Assembly (NCBI RefSeq): GCF_001552635.1
Contig: NZ_BCRO01000027.1
Coordinates: 124,001 to 188,000, forward strand
Source of the DNA: Actinomadura hibisca NBRC 15177
GTDB taxonomy: Bacteria > Actinomycetota > Actinomycetes > Streptosporangiales > Streptosporangiaceae
DNA length: 64,000 nt
Direction: 5' to 3'
Shown piece by piece: positions 44,140-52,427 of the stretch. Within the stretch, counting starts at the first letter, position 1. The number at the start of each line of letters is the position of its first letter. A model generated the notes under the pieces. It searched no databases. It saw nothing but the letters and a program-made list of their open reading frames with translations, and was not told where the DNA came from. Both the position numbers and the translations under genes were made by a program.

Positions 44140-44680
44140 CGCGCCGCCGAGGACGCCGACGACCCGCTCCGCGTCGCCGCGGCCCAGTGGAACGTCGGGC
44201 GGCTCCTGCTGTCCACCAACGAGGCCGATGCCGCTGAAGAGGTCGCCATCCATGCGGTCAAGGAACTCGATTACGTCCGCGATACCCTCGCCGCCGCTCC
44301 GCGCGTTGCCCTGCAAGGGGCGTTGTGGCTGATGGCGGCCATCGCCGCGGTTCGCAAGAAAGAGGTCTGGACGGCCCGCGAACGCCTACAGCAGAAGGCC
44401 CTCCTCGCCAGCGAGGAAGCGGGGGAGGGCAATGTGTTCTGGACGGTCTTCGGCCCCACCAACGTCGCCCTGCATGCCATGGCCGTCGAGATGGAGGCGG
44501 GTGAGACCGCCGAAGCGCTGCGCCTGGCCGACGAGATCGCCATCACCCGCTGCTCCTCGGTGGAACGCCGCGCCTCGTTCCGCCTGGAGTTGGCGCGCGG
44601 CTGCGAACAACGGCGTGACGACCACGGCGTCCTTCTGCACCTGCTCGAAGTCGAACGGCAGGCTCCCGAGGACATGAGCT
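44140..44680 (+). pseudogene. C-terminal remnant of an XRE-type regulator
   Basis: An open frame without its helix-turn-helix reads [60 protein letters not shown] and RDDHGVLLHLLEVERQAPED, the tetratricopeptide-like C-terminal region common in actinomycete XRE regulators. The family end (about 35 residues) is replaced by out-of-family sequence after YNPR. Opposite in orientation to the dehydrogenase remnant it touches. Confidence 0.62.
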
Positions 44681-44823
44681 ACAACCCGCGCTGTGCGCGG
44701 TCGTCGACGGCGGTCACACTGCACAGCAGCGTTCCTGCCCTTCGCGCCGCTCTTACTGGGGCCACGCTCGATGAGCCCAACACCGAGACAAGCCTGCCGC
44801 AGTCGGCCCGGTGCTCAGGGGGC

Positions 44824-45291
44824 TCAGTGCAGAGTTCGCGCAGCGCCCCAGTCGTTGGTGTTGGCCAACTCGGCTAGGAGTTCGGCGAGACCGTGGGGGT
44901 AGACAACCTCATCGGTGTGGCGCAGCTCAGCCGTTGTCCACCAGCGATAACCAACGATGTTGTCGGGTTGGGTGGCATCGCCGGTGTCGAAGGACATGCT
45001 CGTTAGTCGAACCAGGTAGTAGTGCTCGACTTGGCGCACTGGTTGTTGGGCCACCAGGTGGTCGCTGCTGCGTGTGGCGATCAGATCGCCGATCTGGAAC
45101 GCATCGGGCCTGAGGCCGAGTTCCTCGGCGAGTTCGCGGCGCAGGGCGGTGTGGTGGTCTTCGCCGTCTTCCAGGGATCCTCCAGGGGTTGCCCAGAAGC
45201 CGTCCGCCTCGGCGATGTGGACCAGCAGGATGCGGCCGCGGGGGTCCAAAGGCAGGGCGCGGGCGGCATGGCGCAAGGGCGAGGGGTTCAC
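44824..45291 (-). CDS. NUDIX hydrolase
   Basis: A 155-residue NUDIX protein. The box GGSLEDGEDHHTALRRELAE followed by ELGL has the full G-x5-E-x7-REUxEExGU pattern. It would hydrolyse a nucleoside diphosphate linked to another group. GTG start overlaps the stop of a degenerate frame. It is the last gene on the minus strand of the biosynthetic operon that starts near 54 kb and may serve it. Confidence 0.88.
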   Translation of the reverse strand: MNPSPLRHAARALPLDPRGRILLVHIAEADGFWATPGGSLEDGEDHHTALRRELAEELGLRPDAFQIGDLIATRSSDHLVAQQPVRQVEHYYLVRLTSMSFDTGDATQPDNIVGYRWWTTAELRHTDEVVYPHGLAELLAELANTNDWGAARTLH

Positions 45292-45492
45292 CTGTGCAGC
45301 GTGTCAACTGGACGGCAGGTCAAGCGCGTATCGACAAGGTAGTCGCCGATACATAGGGCGTCCAGGTCGGTGGCTTGGAAGGTGGCCGGGGCGTGAGCGG
45401 GAAGGGGCTCGGCAGGTCGAACCAGCGGACGGCATGGTCGGGCAGGAACGACCACGCCCCACTGGTCGGACTGTTATGGCGGAGGTGGTCAC
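45288..45492 (-). pseudogene. Degenerate frame between methyltransferase and NUDIX genes
   Basis: Protein-like sequence in one frame (DHLRHNSPTSGAWSFLPDHA, VRWFDLPSPFPLTP) moves to another (ATFQATDLDALCIGDYLVDT, RLTCRPVDTLHR) and stops four bases into the NUDIX start. The tight join to both neighbours suggests a former small operon member, now frameshifted. Family unknown. Confidence 0.4.
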
Positions 45493-46283
45493 GGGCGCGT
45501 GGCGATGATCGCTTCGGTGCGGACCACTTCGTCGAACTGGCCGCCGGGTTCGGCGTGGGTGAGGGCGGCGCGCAGGTCGGTCTTGAAGGCGTCCTTGGCG
45601 GGGCCGAGTTGGGCGGGTGAAGAGTAGGAGTAGCTGAATTGCAGGCCGATGAGCTGGTCGAGGGTGTAGGTGACGGTTCGATCCCAGCAGACGGTTTCCA
45701 GGTGGGAGAACGCCGATCGGGCTAGGACGTCCTGGTGGAGTTCCTTGGGATGAGTGTAGGTGCCTGAGCCGGCGCGGCGTTGCTCGCCGAGGTAGCGGGT
45801 CCGCACCTGGGTGATCGCATCCAGCCAGGTGGGGGGTTGGACGGAGCCGGGGACGCCGCCGGAGACCAGGACCAAGGCCCCGTCGGGTGCAACGAGTTCG
45901 TCGAGGTCGGCGAGGGTTTGGTCGCGGTCCATCCAGTGGAAGGCGGCCCCCATGACCGCCAGGTCGACAGGGCTGAGGTTGAGGTCGCGCAGGGTGGTGG
46001 AGTCGCCGAGCCGCCAGTCGATGTTGTTGATCTGCTGCTGGGCGGCCAAGGCGCGGCCCTGGTCGAGCATGCCGGGTTCGGGGTCCACGGCGATGATGGT
46101 GGCGGCGTACCGGGACAGGGGGAGGGCCAGGACGCCGGGGCCAGTGCCCAGGTCCAGGATCTGCTTGGTGCCGTCGAGGTGGAACCGTTCACGCAGATAC
46201 TCGAACAGTTCCGGGGAGTATCCGGGCCGGTACCGGTAGTAGGGGGCTGTGGAGACGAACAGCTCGCTCGGCGTGTGGGGCAT
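45489..46283 (-). CDS. SAM-dependent methyltransferase (class I)
   Basis: A 264-residue class I methyltransferase. SAM motif I is ILDLGTGPGVLALPL near residues 42-56, followed by AATIIAVDPEPGMLDQGRAL and the motif IV region VDLAVMGAAFHWMDRDQTLA. It resembles the UbiE/methyltransferase-11 group and YcgJ-type proteins. In this operon it probably methylates the pathway product or an intermediate; the acceptor is unknown. It starts 42 bp downstream of the PhyH gene. Confidence 0.88.
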   Translation of the reverse strand: MPHTPSELFVSTAPYYRYRPGYSPELFEYLRERFHLDGTKQILDLGTGPGVLALPLSRYAATIIAVDPEPGMLDQGRALAAQQQINNIDWRLGDSTTLRDLNLSPVDLAVMGAAFHWMDRDQTLADLDELVAPDGALVLVSGGVPGSVQPPTWLDAITQVRTRYLGEQRRAGSGTYTHPKELHQDVLARSAFSHLETVCWDRTVTYTLDQLIGLQFSYSYSSPAQLGPAKDAFKTDLRAALTHAEPGGQFDEVVRTEAIIATRP

Positions 46284-46325
46284 GGGGTCCAGCTTCTCGT
46301 GTCCGGGGGCGGGAGCGTGGTGGAC

Positions 46326-47192
46326 TCACCGGTTGGTGGGCGGGTGTTTGGTGAGCCAGGCGGCCAGGGCGGCTGATCCGCTGCCCAGGGCCAGGGATCC
46401 GTCGGCGGCGCGGTCAGGGGTGCCCAGGAGCTGGCGTTGCACAGGAGTGAGGTTGGCGCGGTCGGGAGTGAGACGGAGGGGCGGGTCATCAACGCGGGCC
46501 AGCCACCGGAACCCGTATTGGATCATGACGGCGATGCGGGGCCGCCCGCTGGTGTTGAGGCCGCCGGCGTGCCAGGTGCGGTTCTCGAACAGGACGGCGT
46601 CGTCGTCGGCCAGACGCGGGGTGATCGCGCCGGGCGGGTCGATCTGGCCGGGAGCGATGACCGGTGGGACGGCGGCGTGGTGGCTGCCGGGCAGGAACAT
46701 GGTGACGCCGGTGTCGGGCCCGGTGCCGGTCAGGTAGTAGGCGGCCTTGATCGCCATGCGGGGCGTGTTGGTGTGGCCCAGGTCGGCGGTGACGCCGTAC
46801 ATGTCGCGGTGCCAGCCGGGCCGGTCGGGGGTGCGGACGGTGCGGGTGGCGGGGTCGGTGTGGGAGGGCAGGGCGATGAGGTGGCTGGACAGCACCCACA
46901 GGTTGGCTCCCAGGACGTGGGCGATGGGTGCGAGGACGGCGGGGTTGTCCAGCAGCGGCTCGAAGGCCTCGTCCAGGTCCAGGACGCCGCGGAAGCCGTC
47001 GTTGCCGCCGGGGCCGCGGTCGCGCCCTTGGGTGAGTGGGCTGGCCAGCAGCCTGTGGGCGGCCTGCAGCATGGTGGCGCGCTGGCCGGGGAGCAGAGCG
47101 CCGCGGATGATCTGCAGACCGTCGCGGTCCAGGTCGAAGTCGTGGTCGGCGTCGTGGCGGGCGGGGCCGGTCGTTGCTGGTGGGGCGGTCAT
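46326..47192 (-). CDS. Phytanoyl-CoA dioxygenase-family (PhyH) oxygenase
   Basis: A 288-residue Fe(II)/2-oxoglutarate oxygenase. The iron ligands are His128 and Asp130 in GWHRDMYGVT and His208 in FENRTWHAGG. Arg217 or Arg219 in SGRPRIAVMIQYGF would bind 2-oxoglutarate. PhyH enzymes in secondary metabolism hydroxylate or halogenate; the Asp ligand here favours hydroxylation. ATG overlaps the end of the phosphoketolase-like gene by four bases. Confidence 0.9.
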   Translation of the reverse strand: MTAPPATTGPARHDADHDFDLDRDGLQIIRGALLPGQRATMLQAAHRLLASPLTQGRDRGPGGNDGFRGVLDLDEAFEPLLDNPAVLAPIAHVLGANLWVLSSHLIALPSHTDPATRTVRTPDRPGWHRDMYGVTADLGHTNTPRMAIKAAYYLTGTGPDTGVTMFLPGSHHAAVPPVIAPGQIDPPGAITPRLADDDAVLFENRTWHAGGLNTSGRPRIAVMIQYGFRWLARVDDPPLRLTPDRANLTPVQRQLLGTPDRAADGSLALGSGSAALAAWLTKHPPTNR

Positions 47193-49270
47193 GGCCGCAC
47201 TTCCTCGATCATGTGGTGGGCGAGGTCGGTGAGCAGGTCGGCGCGCATCCCGGTGTGCTGGAGCAGGGCGGGGTGGGTGAGGGGCCGTGGGGGGTCGGTG
47301 AACCCGATGACGTGGGCGCGGTCGGCATCGTGGCGGGCGGCCAGCAGTGTCTGGACGGGGCTGGGCCGGGTGATGGTGGTGACCAGGACGGGCAGGCCGC
47401 TGCCGAACAGGTCCTGGTAGGCGGTGGGGGACAGGCCGTGCGGGACGCCGGGGTCCAGGACGGTCAGGTCGTGGATGTGCAGGTAGCGCACCCCGGTGCC
47501 CTGGTCGGCCAGGGTGCGGGCGGCGGCGGTGAGTTCGCGGGCGGCGATGTCACCGGCGGAGGCGAGCACGATCTGCGAGGCGCTGGTGCTGAGGTGGGGC
47601 CACAGCGCGATCCCGGCGGCCAGCTCATGGTCGAGGGTGGAGTCGGGGTGCTGCGGCAGGGGGTGCTTGCTGGTGATGAGGACGTTGGCCTGGTCACGGC
47701 TGTCGATCATGGCGGTGAGGGTGGCGGCGGCGCGGTGGGCGTCGGCGGGGGTATAGACGTGGACGGCCGGGTCGCGTAGGTCGATCAGGTGGGAGGCCAG
47801 GCCGGGGTTTTGGTGGGTGTAGGTGTTGTGCCAGCCCAGTGAGGTGATCAGGTAGTTGATCGAGGGCAGCCCGGGTGGGGCCAGACGCCGGTGCTTGAGG
47901 TGCTGGGCCAGCACGCTGGTGTTGATCGGCGCGAACGCCTCGTAGGTGGCCAGGACGGCGTCGCGGCCGGTCTCGGTGTAGCCCTGCAGCCAGGCGTGGC
48001 AGATCTCCTCGTTCAGGATCTCGATGATCCACTGGTGTGGGCCGGGGCCGGGGTCGATCCGGTTGGAAGCCAGTTCGTCGGGTGAGAAGAGCCGAAAACC
48101 GTCCCGGTGGGCGCGGTCGGCCAGCACCACGCCGAGCGTCGCACCGGACGTTGTGCCGGGTGTGGCTGCGGCAGATGCGGCGGTGGGTGGGGGCGCGGGG
48201 TGCCGGCGCGGTGGCCGGGGGCGCGTGGGCAGTGCTTGGCGGACCAGGTCGGTGGGGGAGCCGTCAGAGGCGAGCAGGCGGGTGGGGTGGTAGGAGGCGA
48301 GCCAGCGGGCCAAGGCGGGAAAGTCGCGGTCGTGGGGGTCGGGGAGCGGGGTCTTGTGCACGGCGGGAGTGCCGATCGCCGTGGCGGGACCGGTGGCGCC
48401 CTTGGGCAGGGTCAGCACGATCAGCGGCTGCCGGTCGGGGGCGTCGAGCGGCCGTAGCCGGGCGACGGCGGTGGCGAGCAGGGCACGGAAGGAGGTGATG
48501 TCGTCGCCGTGGTGCAGCAGAGGTTCATACCCCAGGCCGTCGAAGTAGGCGTGGATCTGGTCGGGGGTCATCTGGGCCAGCAGCGACGGACCGCCCATCC
48601 GCTGCCCGTTGAGCAGGACCACCGGCAGAACGCTGCCGTGGCGGCCGGTTCCGATCAGCGCTCGCCGCGCGGTCCAGGCGGCGGCGGTCGCGCCGGTCTC
48701 GCATTCGCCGTCACCGATGAGCGGGACGATCAGGTGGCCGGAGTCGTCCAGGGCCATGCCCTGGGCGACGGCCAGGGCGGGCCCGAGCTGCCCGCCGGTG
48801 TAGACCGCACCGGCCAGCGGGGTGATCTCGCCGCCGAGCAGGCCGGTGTGCGGAAAGCCGGTGACCAGCTCGCGCAGCCCGTGGACGGTCCAGCACCGGT
48901 GGCGCAGGGGAAGGGTCTGGGTGAGGTAGCCGTGAGCGAAGACGGCCGGGCCCGCGTGCCCGGCGCCGTGTACGACGGTGATCGCCGATGGGTGCGGGGT
49001 GCGGGCGATGATCGGGGTCAGGTGGGCCAGGATCCAGTTGACCGGCGGGCACACGCCCCAGTGGCCGCGCGGGGTGTCCTTGAGGTCGGCGGGCTGTAAG
49101 GGGCGTTCTCCGCGCACGTTGGCGGCCAGGTACAGCTGGGCGGCGCACAGGTAGTTCAGGGTCTGGTACAGCGCCTGGATCGGCCGGTCGGGGACTGCGG
49201 CGGCGGCGTGGACGGCGTGCTGCCATGCCGTCGCGCCCGCGTCCGCGCGGGTTACGGGAGCCGAGGTCAT
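47189..49270 (-). CDS. Phosphoketolase-like (XFP family) thiamine-diphosphate enzyme
   Basis: A 693-residue XFP-family protein, about 100 residues shorter than true phosphoketolases. Matches include RGHWGVCPPVNWILAHL, LIGDGECETGATAAAW for ThDP/Mg binding, GFRLFSPDELASNRI, and HNTYTHQNPGLASHLID. As I recall the family, several substrate-site segments differ: GPGHGGPA is GAGHAGPA, the IHEGGEL His is replaced (VYTGGQL), and QDHNGFSHQDPG is changed. Some proteins of this subgroup are annotated xylulose-5-phosphate 3-epimerase. A changed ThDP reaction on a sugar-phosphate-like substrate is likely. Overlaps both neighbours by four bases. Confidence 0.85.
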   Translation of the reverse strand: MTSAPVTRADAGATAWQHAVHAAAAVPDRPIQALYQTLNYLCAAQLYLAANVRGERPLQPADLKDTPRGHWGVCPPVNWILAHLTPIIARTPHPSAITVVHGAGHAGPAVFAHGYLTQTLPLRHRCWTVHGLRELVTGFPHTGLLGGEITPLAGAVYTGGQLGPALAVAQGMALDDSGHLIVPLIGDGECETGATAAAWTARRALIGTGRHGSVLPVVLLNGQRMGGPSLLAQMTPDQIHAYFDGLGYEPLLHHGDDITSFRALLATAVARLRPLDAPDRQPLIVLTLPKGATGPATAIGTPAVHKTPLPDPHDRDFPALARWLASYHPTRLLASDGSPTDLVRQALPTRPRPPRRHPAPPPTAASAAATPGTTSGATLGVVLADRAHRDGFRLFSPDELASNRIDPGPGPHQWIIEILNEEICHAWLQGYTETGRDAVLATYEAFAPINTSVLAQHLKHRRLAPPGLPSINYLITSLGWHNTYTHQNPGLASHLIDLRDPAVHVYTPADAHRAAATLTAMIDSRDQANVLITSKHPLPQHPDSTLDHELAAGIALWPHLSTSASQIVLASAGDIAARELTAAARTLADQGTGVRYLHIHDLTVLDPGVPHGLSPTAYQDLFGSGLPVLVTTITRPSPVQTLLAARHDADRAHVIGFTDPPRPLTHPALLQHTGMRADLLTDLAHHMIEEVRP

Positions 49271-50442
49271 GCGGGCGGGAGTTGCCGGTGGCCGACGGCG
49301 GCCAGGACGTCGGCGATCCTGGCTGCGCGGATCTGGGGGGTGGCCGACTCCCGGATCATGTGCAGGAGCTGGTTCTGCTCGTGGGCAGGCACACGTCCCC
49401 AGTCCAGTTGCTCGGCCGCCAGAGCCTGGCGTAGATCGGTGGGGAGGGCGGCGACTGAACGCGGCCGGGGCATCGCCAAGGTCACCGGCAGGTCGCCCAC
49501 GAGCAGGCCGGGCAGGTCGGATGGGGTGGGGATGGCGGCCTGGCCGTCGATGGAGATGACGGTGCAGGTGACGGTGGTGCCAGCGGCGGTGTCAGCGGTG
49601 GTGCCGGTGGTGGGGATGGTGAGGCGGGCGCGGCGGCCGCGGTGACCGGTGGGTCCGGCCATGGGCAGGAGCAGGACCGGCTGGCCGTTGATGGTGGTGG
49701 GCCGGGCGGTGAGGTGCACCGGGTCGCCGCCGTCGGCGGGAAGGCGGGGAAGCGCTCGGCGGCAGGGCTGCCCGTGCGGGTAGGCCAGCGACAGGATGCC
49801 GCCGGGTCCGCCACGACTGCGGCGCAGTCGTTTGTGCGCGAACAGCGACTTGTCGAGGGCGGCCAACAGTTGGTCGGCGAAGTCGTGGGCCCCGCCGTCG
49901 CGGCTGCCGGGGGGCGGGGTGGGCAACTGGCCGGGGCCGATGGTCACGACCGCGAACGACACCCGCACGGGCAGGGTGGCGCCCAGGCGGTCGCGCAGGT
50001 CGGCGATCGCGGCGATGAACGACGCGGGGTCGGTGATCGCGGCGGCGATGACGACCTCGTCGCCGCCGAACGTCGCGGCGACGGCGCGCTGCCAGTTCTG
50101 GTCTGCGAACCAGACGCGGACGACTCCGCCGAAGGCGGCGATGACCTTGTTTCCGGCCAGGTGACCGTAGTGGGCGGGATCGTTGCCGACGGCCTCCACG
50201 TGCTTTTTCAGGTCGTCAACGTCACCGATCGTCAACCCGACCGGTCGGCCCTCGCGCAGCGCGGCGATCAGGTGGGCGGGCAGGTAGGCGTGGAAGTCAG
50301 GGAAGGCGACCAGGCCGGTGACCGGGTCCTCCCTGGACCCCAGGCACCACGTGCGCACCGGCAGGGTGGAGGGGTCCACCAGCGGGACCGAGGGGGCCAG
50401 CGCGTACGCGATCTGAGGGTCGGTGGCGTGGGTCGGGTCCAT
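49267..50442 (-). CDS. GGDEF-domain protein within the biosynthetic operon
   Basis: A 391-residue protein. Residues 38-190 read as a GGDEF domain: DPVTGLVAFPDFHAYL at the start, GDVDDLKKHVEAVGND with the metal Asp residues, HYGHLAGNKVI, and the signature FGGDEVVIAA, where GGDEV stands for GGDEF. It ends AALDKSLFAHKRLRRS. The last 150 residues (TARPTTINGQPVLLLPMAGP, LRQALAAEQLDWGRVPAHEQ) are unfamiliar. No sensor or membrane segment is present. Translational coupling with metabolic enzymes suggests synthesis or turnover of a nucleotide for the pathway, or cyclic-di-GMP made for local control. Both are inference. Confidence 0.82.
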   Translation of the reverse strand: MDPTHATDPQIAYALAPSVPLVDPSTLPVRTWCLGSREDPVTGLVAFPDFHAYLPAHLIAALREGRPVGLTIGDVDDLKKHVEAVGNDPAHYGHLAGNKVIAAFGGVVRVWFADQNWQRAVAATFGGDEVVIAAAITDPASFIAAIADLRDRLGATLPVRVSFAVVTIGPGQLPTPPPGSRDGGAHDFADQLLAALDKSLFAHKRLRRSRGGPGGILSLAYPHGQPCRRALPRLPADGGDPVHLTARPTTINGQPVLLLPMAGPTGHRGRRARLTIPTTGTTADTAAGTTVTCTVISIDGQAAIPTPSDLPGLLVGDLPVTLAMPRPRSVAALPTDLRQALAAEQLDWGRVPAHEQNQLLHMIRESATPQIRAARIADVLAAVGHRQLPPA

Positions 50443-50490
50443 GGGCGAGGGCCTCCATGCAGAGGTTCACGAAAGAGATCCAACAGCAGG

Positions 50491-51183
50491 TCAGGTCAGG
50501 GCGGGCAGCAGCGGCAGCAGATCGGTCAGCGCCCGGATCTGCGGGACGCCGATGCCGGTGCGCGGCGGGACGAGGGGCCGGGTGAGCAGGAGCGCGTGCA
50601 GTCCGGCGGCGCGGGCGCCGTCGGCGTCAGCGTGCACAGAGTCCCCCACGTGCAGCAGGGCCGGGCCGGGGAGGCCCGATGCCTGCTGGAGCGCCGCGAA
50701 GGCTTGCGGTTCGGGTTTGCAGTACCCGATGTCGTAGGAGACCAGCACCGCATCCAGCAGCCGGTAGAAGGGCGGCGGCCGGTCAGGGGCACTGGAGCCC
50801 AACGCGTTGGACAGCGCCAGCAGCCGGTAGCCGCGCGCCCGCAGCAGGCGCAGGGTCGGCTCGACGTCGCCGAACAGGGCAGGGTCGCAGGCGTACTGCT
50901 GGGCGCGTGTCAGGATCTGCTCGACCTCGGCGATGGCCTGGGGCTGGTGGTGGGCGGCGCAGATCTGGGCGGCCAGCTCACGCGGGTGGACGCGGCGGCG
51001 TTTGGGGGCGCTCATCGTCCACGCCCGCGCGTCCTCCAGGGTGAGGCCGAGAGCCTCAGCGAGCGTGGCGGTGGTCGCCTCGCCGCCGTCCAGCGGCACC
51101 AGGGTGCCGCCCAGATCGAAGCACACCCCTCGGACCCCCGCCAGCTGTGCCGCGATCGAGTCGCCGGTCGCCCGCGCGTTCAT
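50491..51183 (-). CDS. HAD-family hydrolase
   Basis: A 230-residue HAD phosphatase. Motif I is GVCFDLGGTLVPLD with the nucleophile Asp, motif II Ser is in YRLLALSNALGSS, motif III Lys in IGYCKPEPQAF, and motif IV in LLHVGDSVHADADGARAAG. A helical cap lies between motifs I and II. It would remove phosphate from an intermediate, for example a sugar phosphate from the phosphoketolase-like step. Overlaps the enolase-family gene by four bases. Confidence 0.9.
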   Translation of the reverse strand: MNARATGDSIAAQLAGVRGVCFDLGGTLVPLDGGEATTATLAEALGLTLEDARAWTMSAPKRRRVHPRELAAQICAAHHQPQAIAEVEQILTRAQQYACDPALFGDVEPTLRLLRARGYRLLALSNALGSSAPDRPPPFYRLLDAVLVSYDIGYCKPEPQAFAALQQASGLPGPALLHVGDSVHADADGARAAGLHALLLTRPLVPPRTGIGVPQIRALTDLLPLLPALT

Positions 51184-52427
51184 CGCGCAGCTGCCTGGGC
51201 CAGGACGACCGGCGCGCCGGCCGACAGCCGGTAGTCAGCCAGGCCGGGGTCGGCCCGGACCGCCAGCACCCCCTGGTCGGGGATGATCGGGTCGGTCAGG
51301 ATCGCCTGGCGCAGCGGTTCCAGGGTCAGGTGGTACTCGACGGCGGGGATCATGTCGCGGCAGCACGCGGCGGCCAGGTGTAGCGCGGCGGGCAGGTGTC
51401 CGCCGTGCGGGAAGGTCGCCGCCCCCACCCCGGTCGCCAGGTCGGTGGTGAACAGCGCCCGCGACAAGCCGATCCACGACGGGTCGGGCTGCCACACCAC
51501 CACCTCGCCGCTGGTGAGCAGGCGAATCTGATCGGTCCCCTCGACGGCGTGCTCGCCACCGGCCACCGCCACCGTGCGATGGAACGCAGACCCCGGACAG
51601 CCGGGTGGGCCGGGCGCGAGGGCGGGTTCCTCCAGCCAGGTGATGTCCAGCTCCGACAGCACCGCCACAAGCGCGGGGAGCTGGTCGGCGCGGACCTGGC
51701 GGTGTGCGTCCACCATCACGCGGGACTCGGGCACGGCGGCGCGCAACCGCTCCAGGCATCTGGTGATCGCTGGGAGCCCTTGGGCCAGCAGCGTCTTGGG
51801 CAGGGGCCACTTCTGTCCCCAAAACCCCGCACCGACGATCCACTGTGCGGCCTCGGCCGCGCCGGCACCGGTGGGGTCCAGACCCAGCGCCGAGGCGTAG
51901 GCGGGGACGTGCGCGCGGACCGTGCCGCCCAGCAGGCCGCTCACCGCGACGCCGGTGACACGGGAGGCCAGGTCCCAGCACGCCAGCTCCAGTGCGGCGG
52001 CCGCCATCGCCGCGTGCGAACCCGACAGATGCCGACCGGCACGCCGCCGGTAGGTGAGGCCACGCGGGAAGAGCGCGTCATGGCCGATCAGCCCGTCGGC
52101 GTGGACATCGCCGATCAACGCCAGGATCGGGTCGCTGACCGGACCGTGCCAGCCCGATCCGCCACCGGCGGCCACCTCCACCACGAACCGAGTCCGGTGT
52201 TCAGGCCAGGCGGACCCGGCCGGGGCCACCGCACACGCCGCCACCTCAGCGGGCAGGCCGGAGGGCAGGCCGGGCGGCTGCGGCACCAGCCGGTGGGCAC
52301 GGACAGTGTGGATCACCGTCGGCCCGTCCCCACCAGACAGCCGCCGACCACCCCGGTCAGGGCCGGGACGCTGGCCGGGGCGATCCTCGGTGCGGTGGTC
52401 AGGGCGGTGTGGGGTGGTCATGCTCAT
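51180..52427 (-). CDS. Enolase-superfamily enzyme (mandelate racemase/muconate lactonising type)
   Basis: A 415-residue enolase-superfamily protein. The C-terminal barrel has metal ligands in ESRVMVDAHRQV, ITWLEEPALAP and VAVAGGEHAVEG, and a catalytic His candidate in AATFPHGGHLPAAL. The Lys region is GAGFWGQKWPLPKTLL, lacking the usual KxK pair. The N terminus is extended and Pro/Gly-rich. Such enzymes abstract a proton next to a carboxylate, leading to racemisation, cycloisomerisation or dehydration. ATG overlaps the radical SAM stop by one base (TGATG). Confidence 0.88.
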   Translation of the reverse strand: MSMTTPHRPDHRTEDRPGQRPGPDRGGRRLSGGDGPTVIHTVRAHRLVPQPPGLPSGLPAEVAACAVAPAGSAWPEHRTRFVVEVAAGGGSGWHGPVSDPILALIGDVHADGLIGHDALFPRGLTYRRRAGRHLSGSHAAMAAAALELACWDLASRVTGVAVSGLLGGTVRAHVPAYASALGLDPTGAGAAEAAQWIVGAGFWGQKWPLPKTLLAQGLPAITRCLERLRAAVPESRVMVDAHRQVRADQLPALVAVLSELDITWLEEPALAPGPPGCPGSAFHRTVAVAGGEHAVEGTDQIRLLTSGEVVVWQPDPSWIGLSRALFTTDLATGVGAATFPHGGHLPAALHLAAACCRDMIPAVEYHLTLEPLRQAILTDPIIPDQGVLAVRADPGLADYRLSAGAPVVLAQAAAR

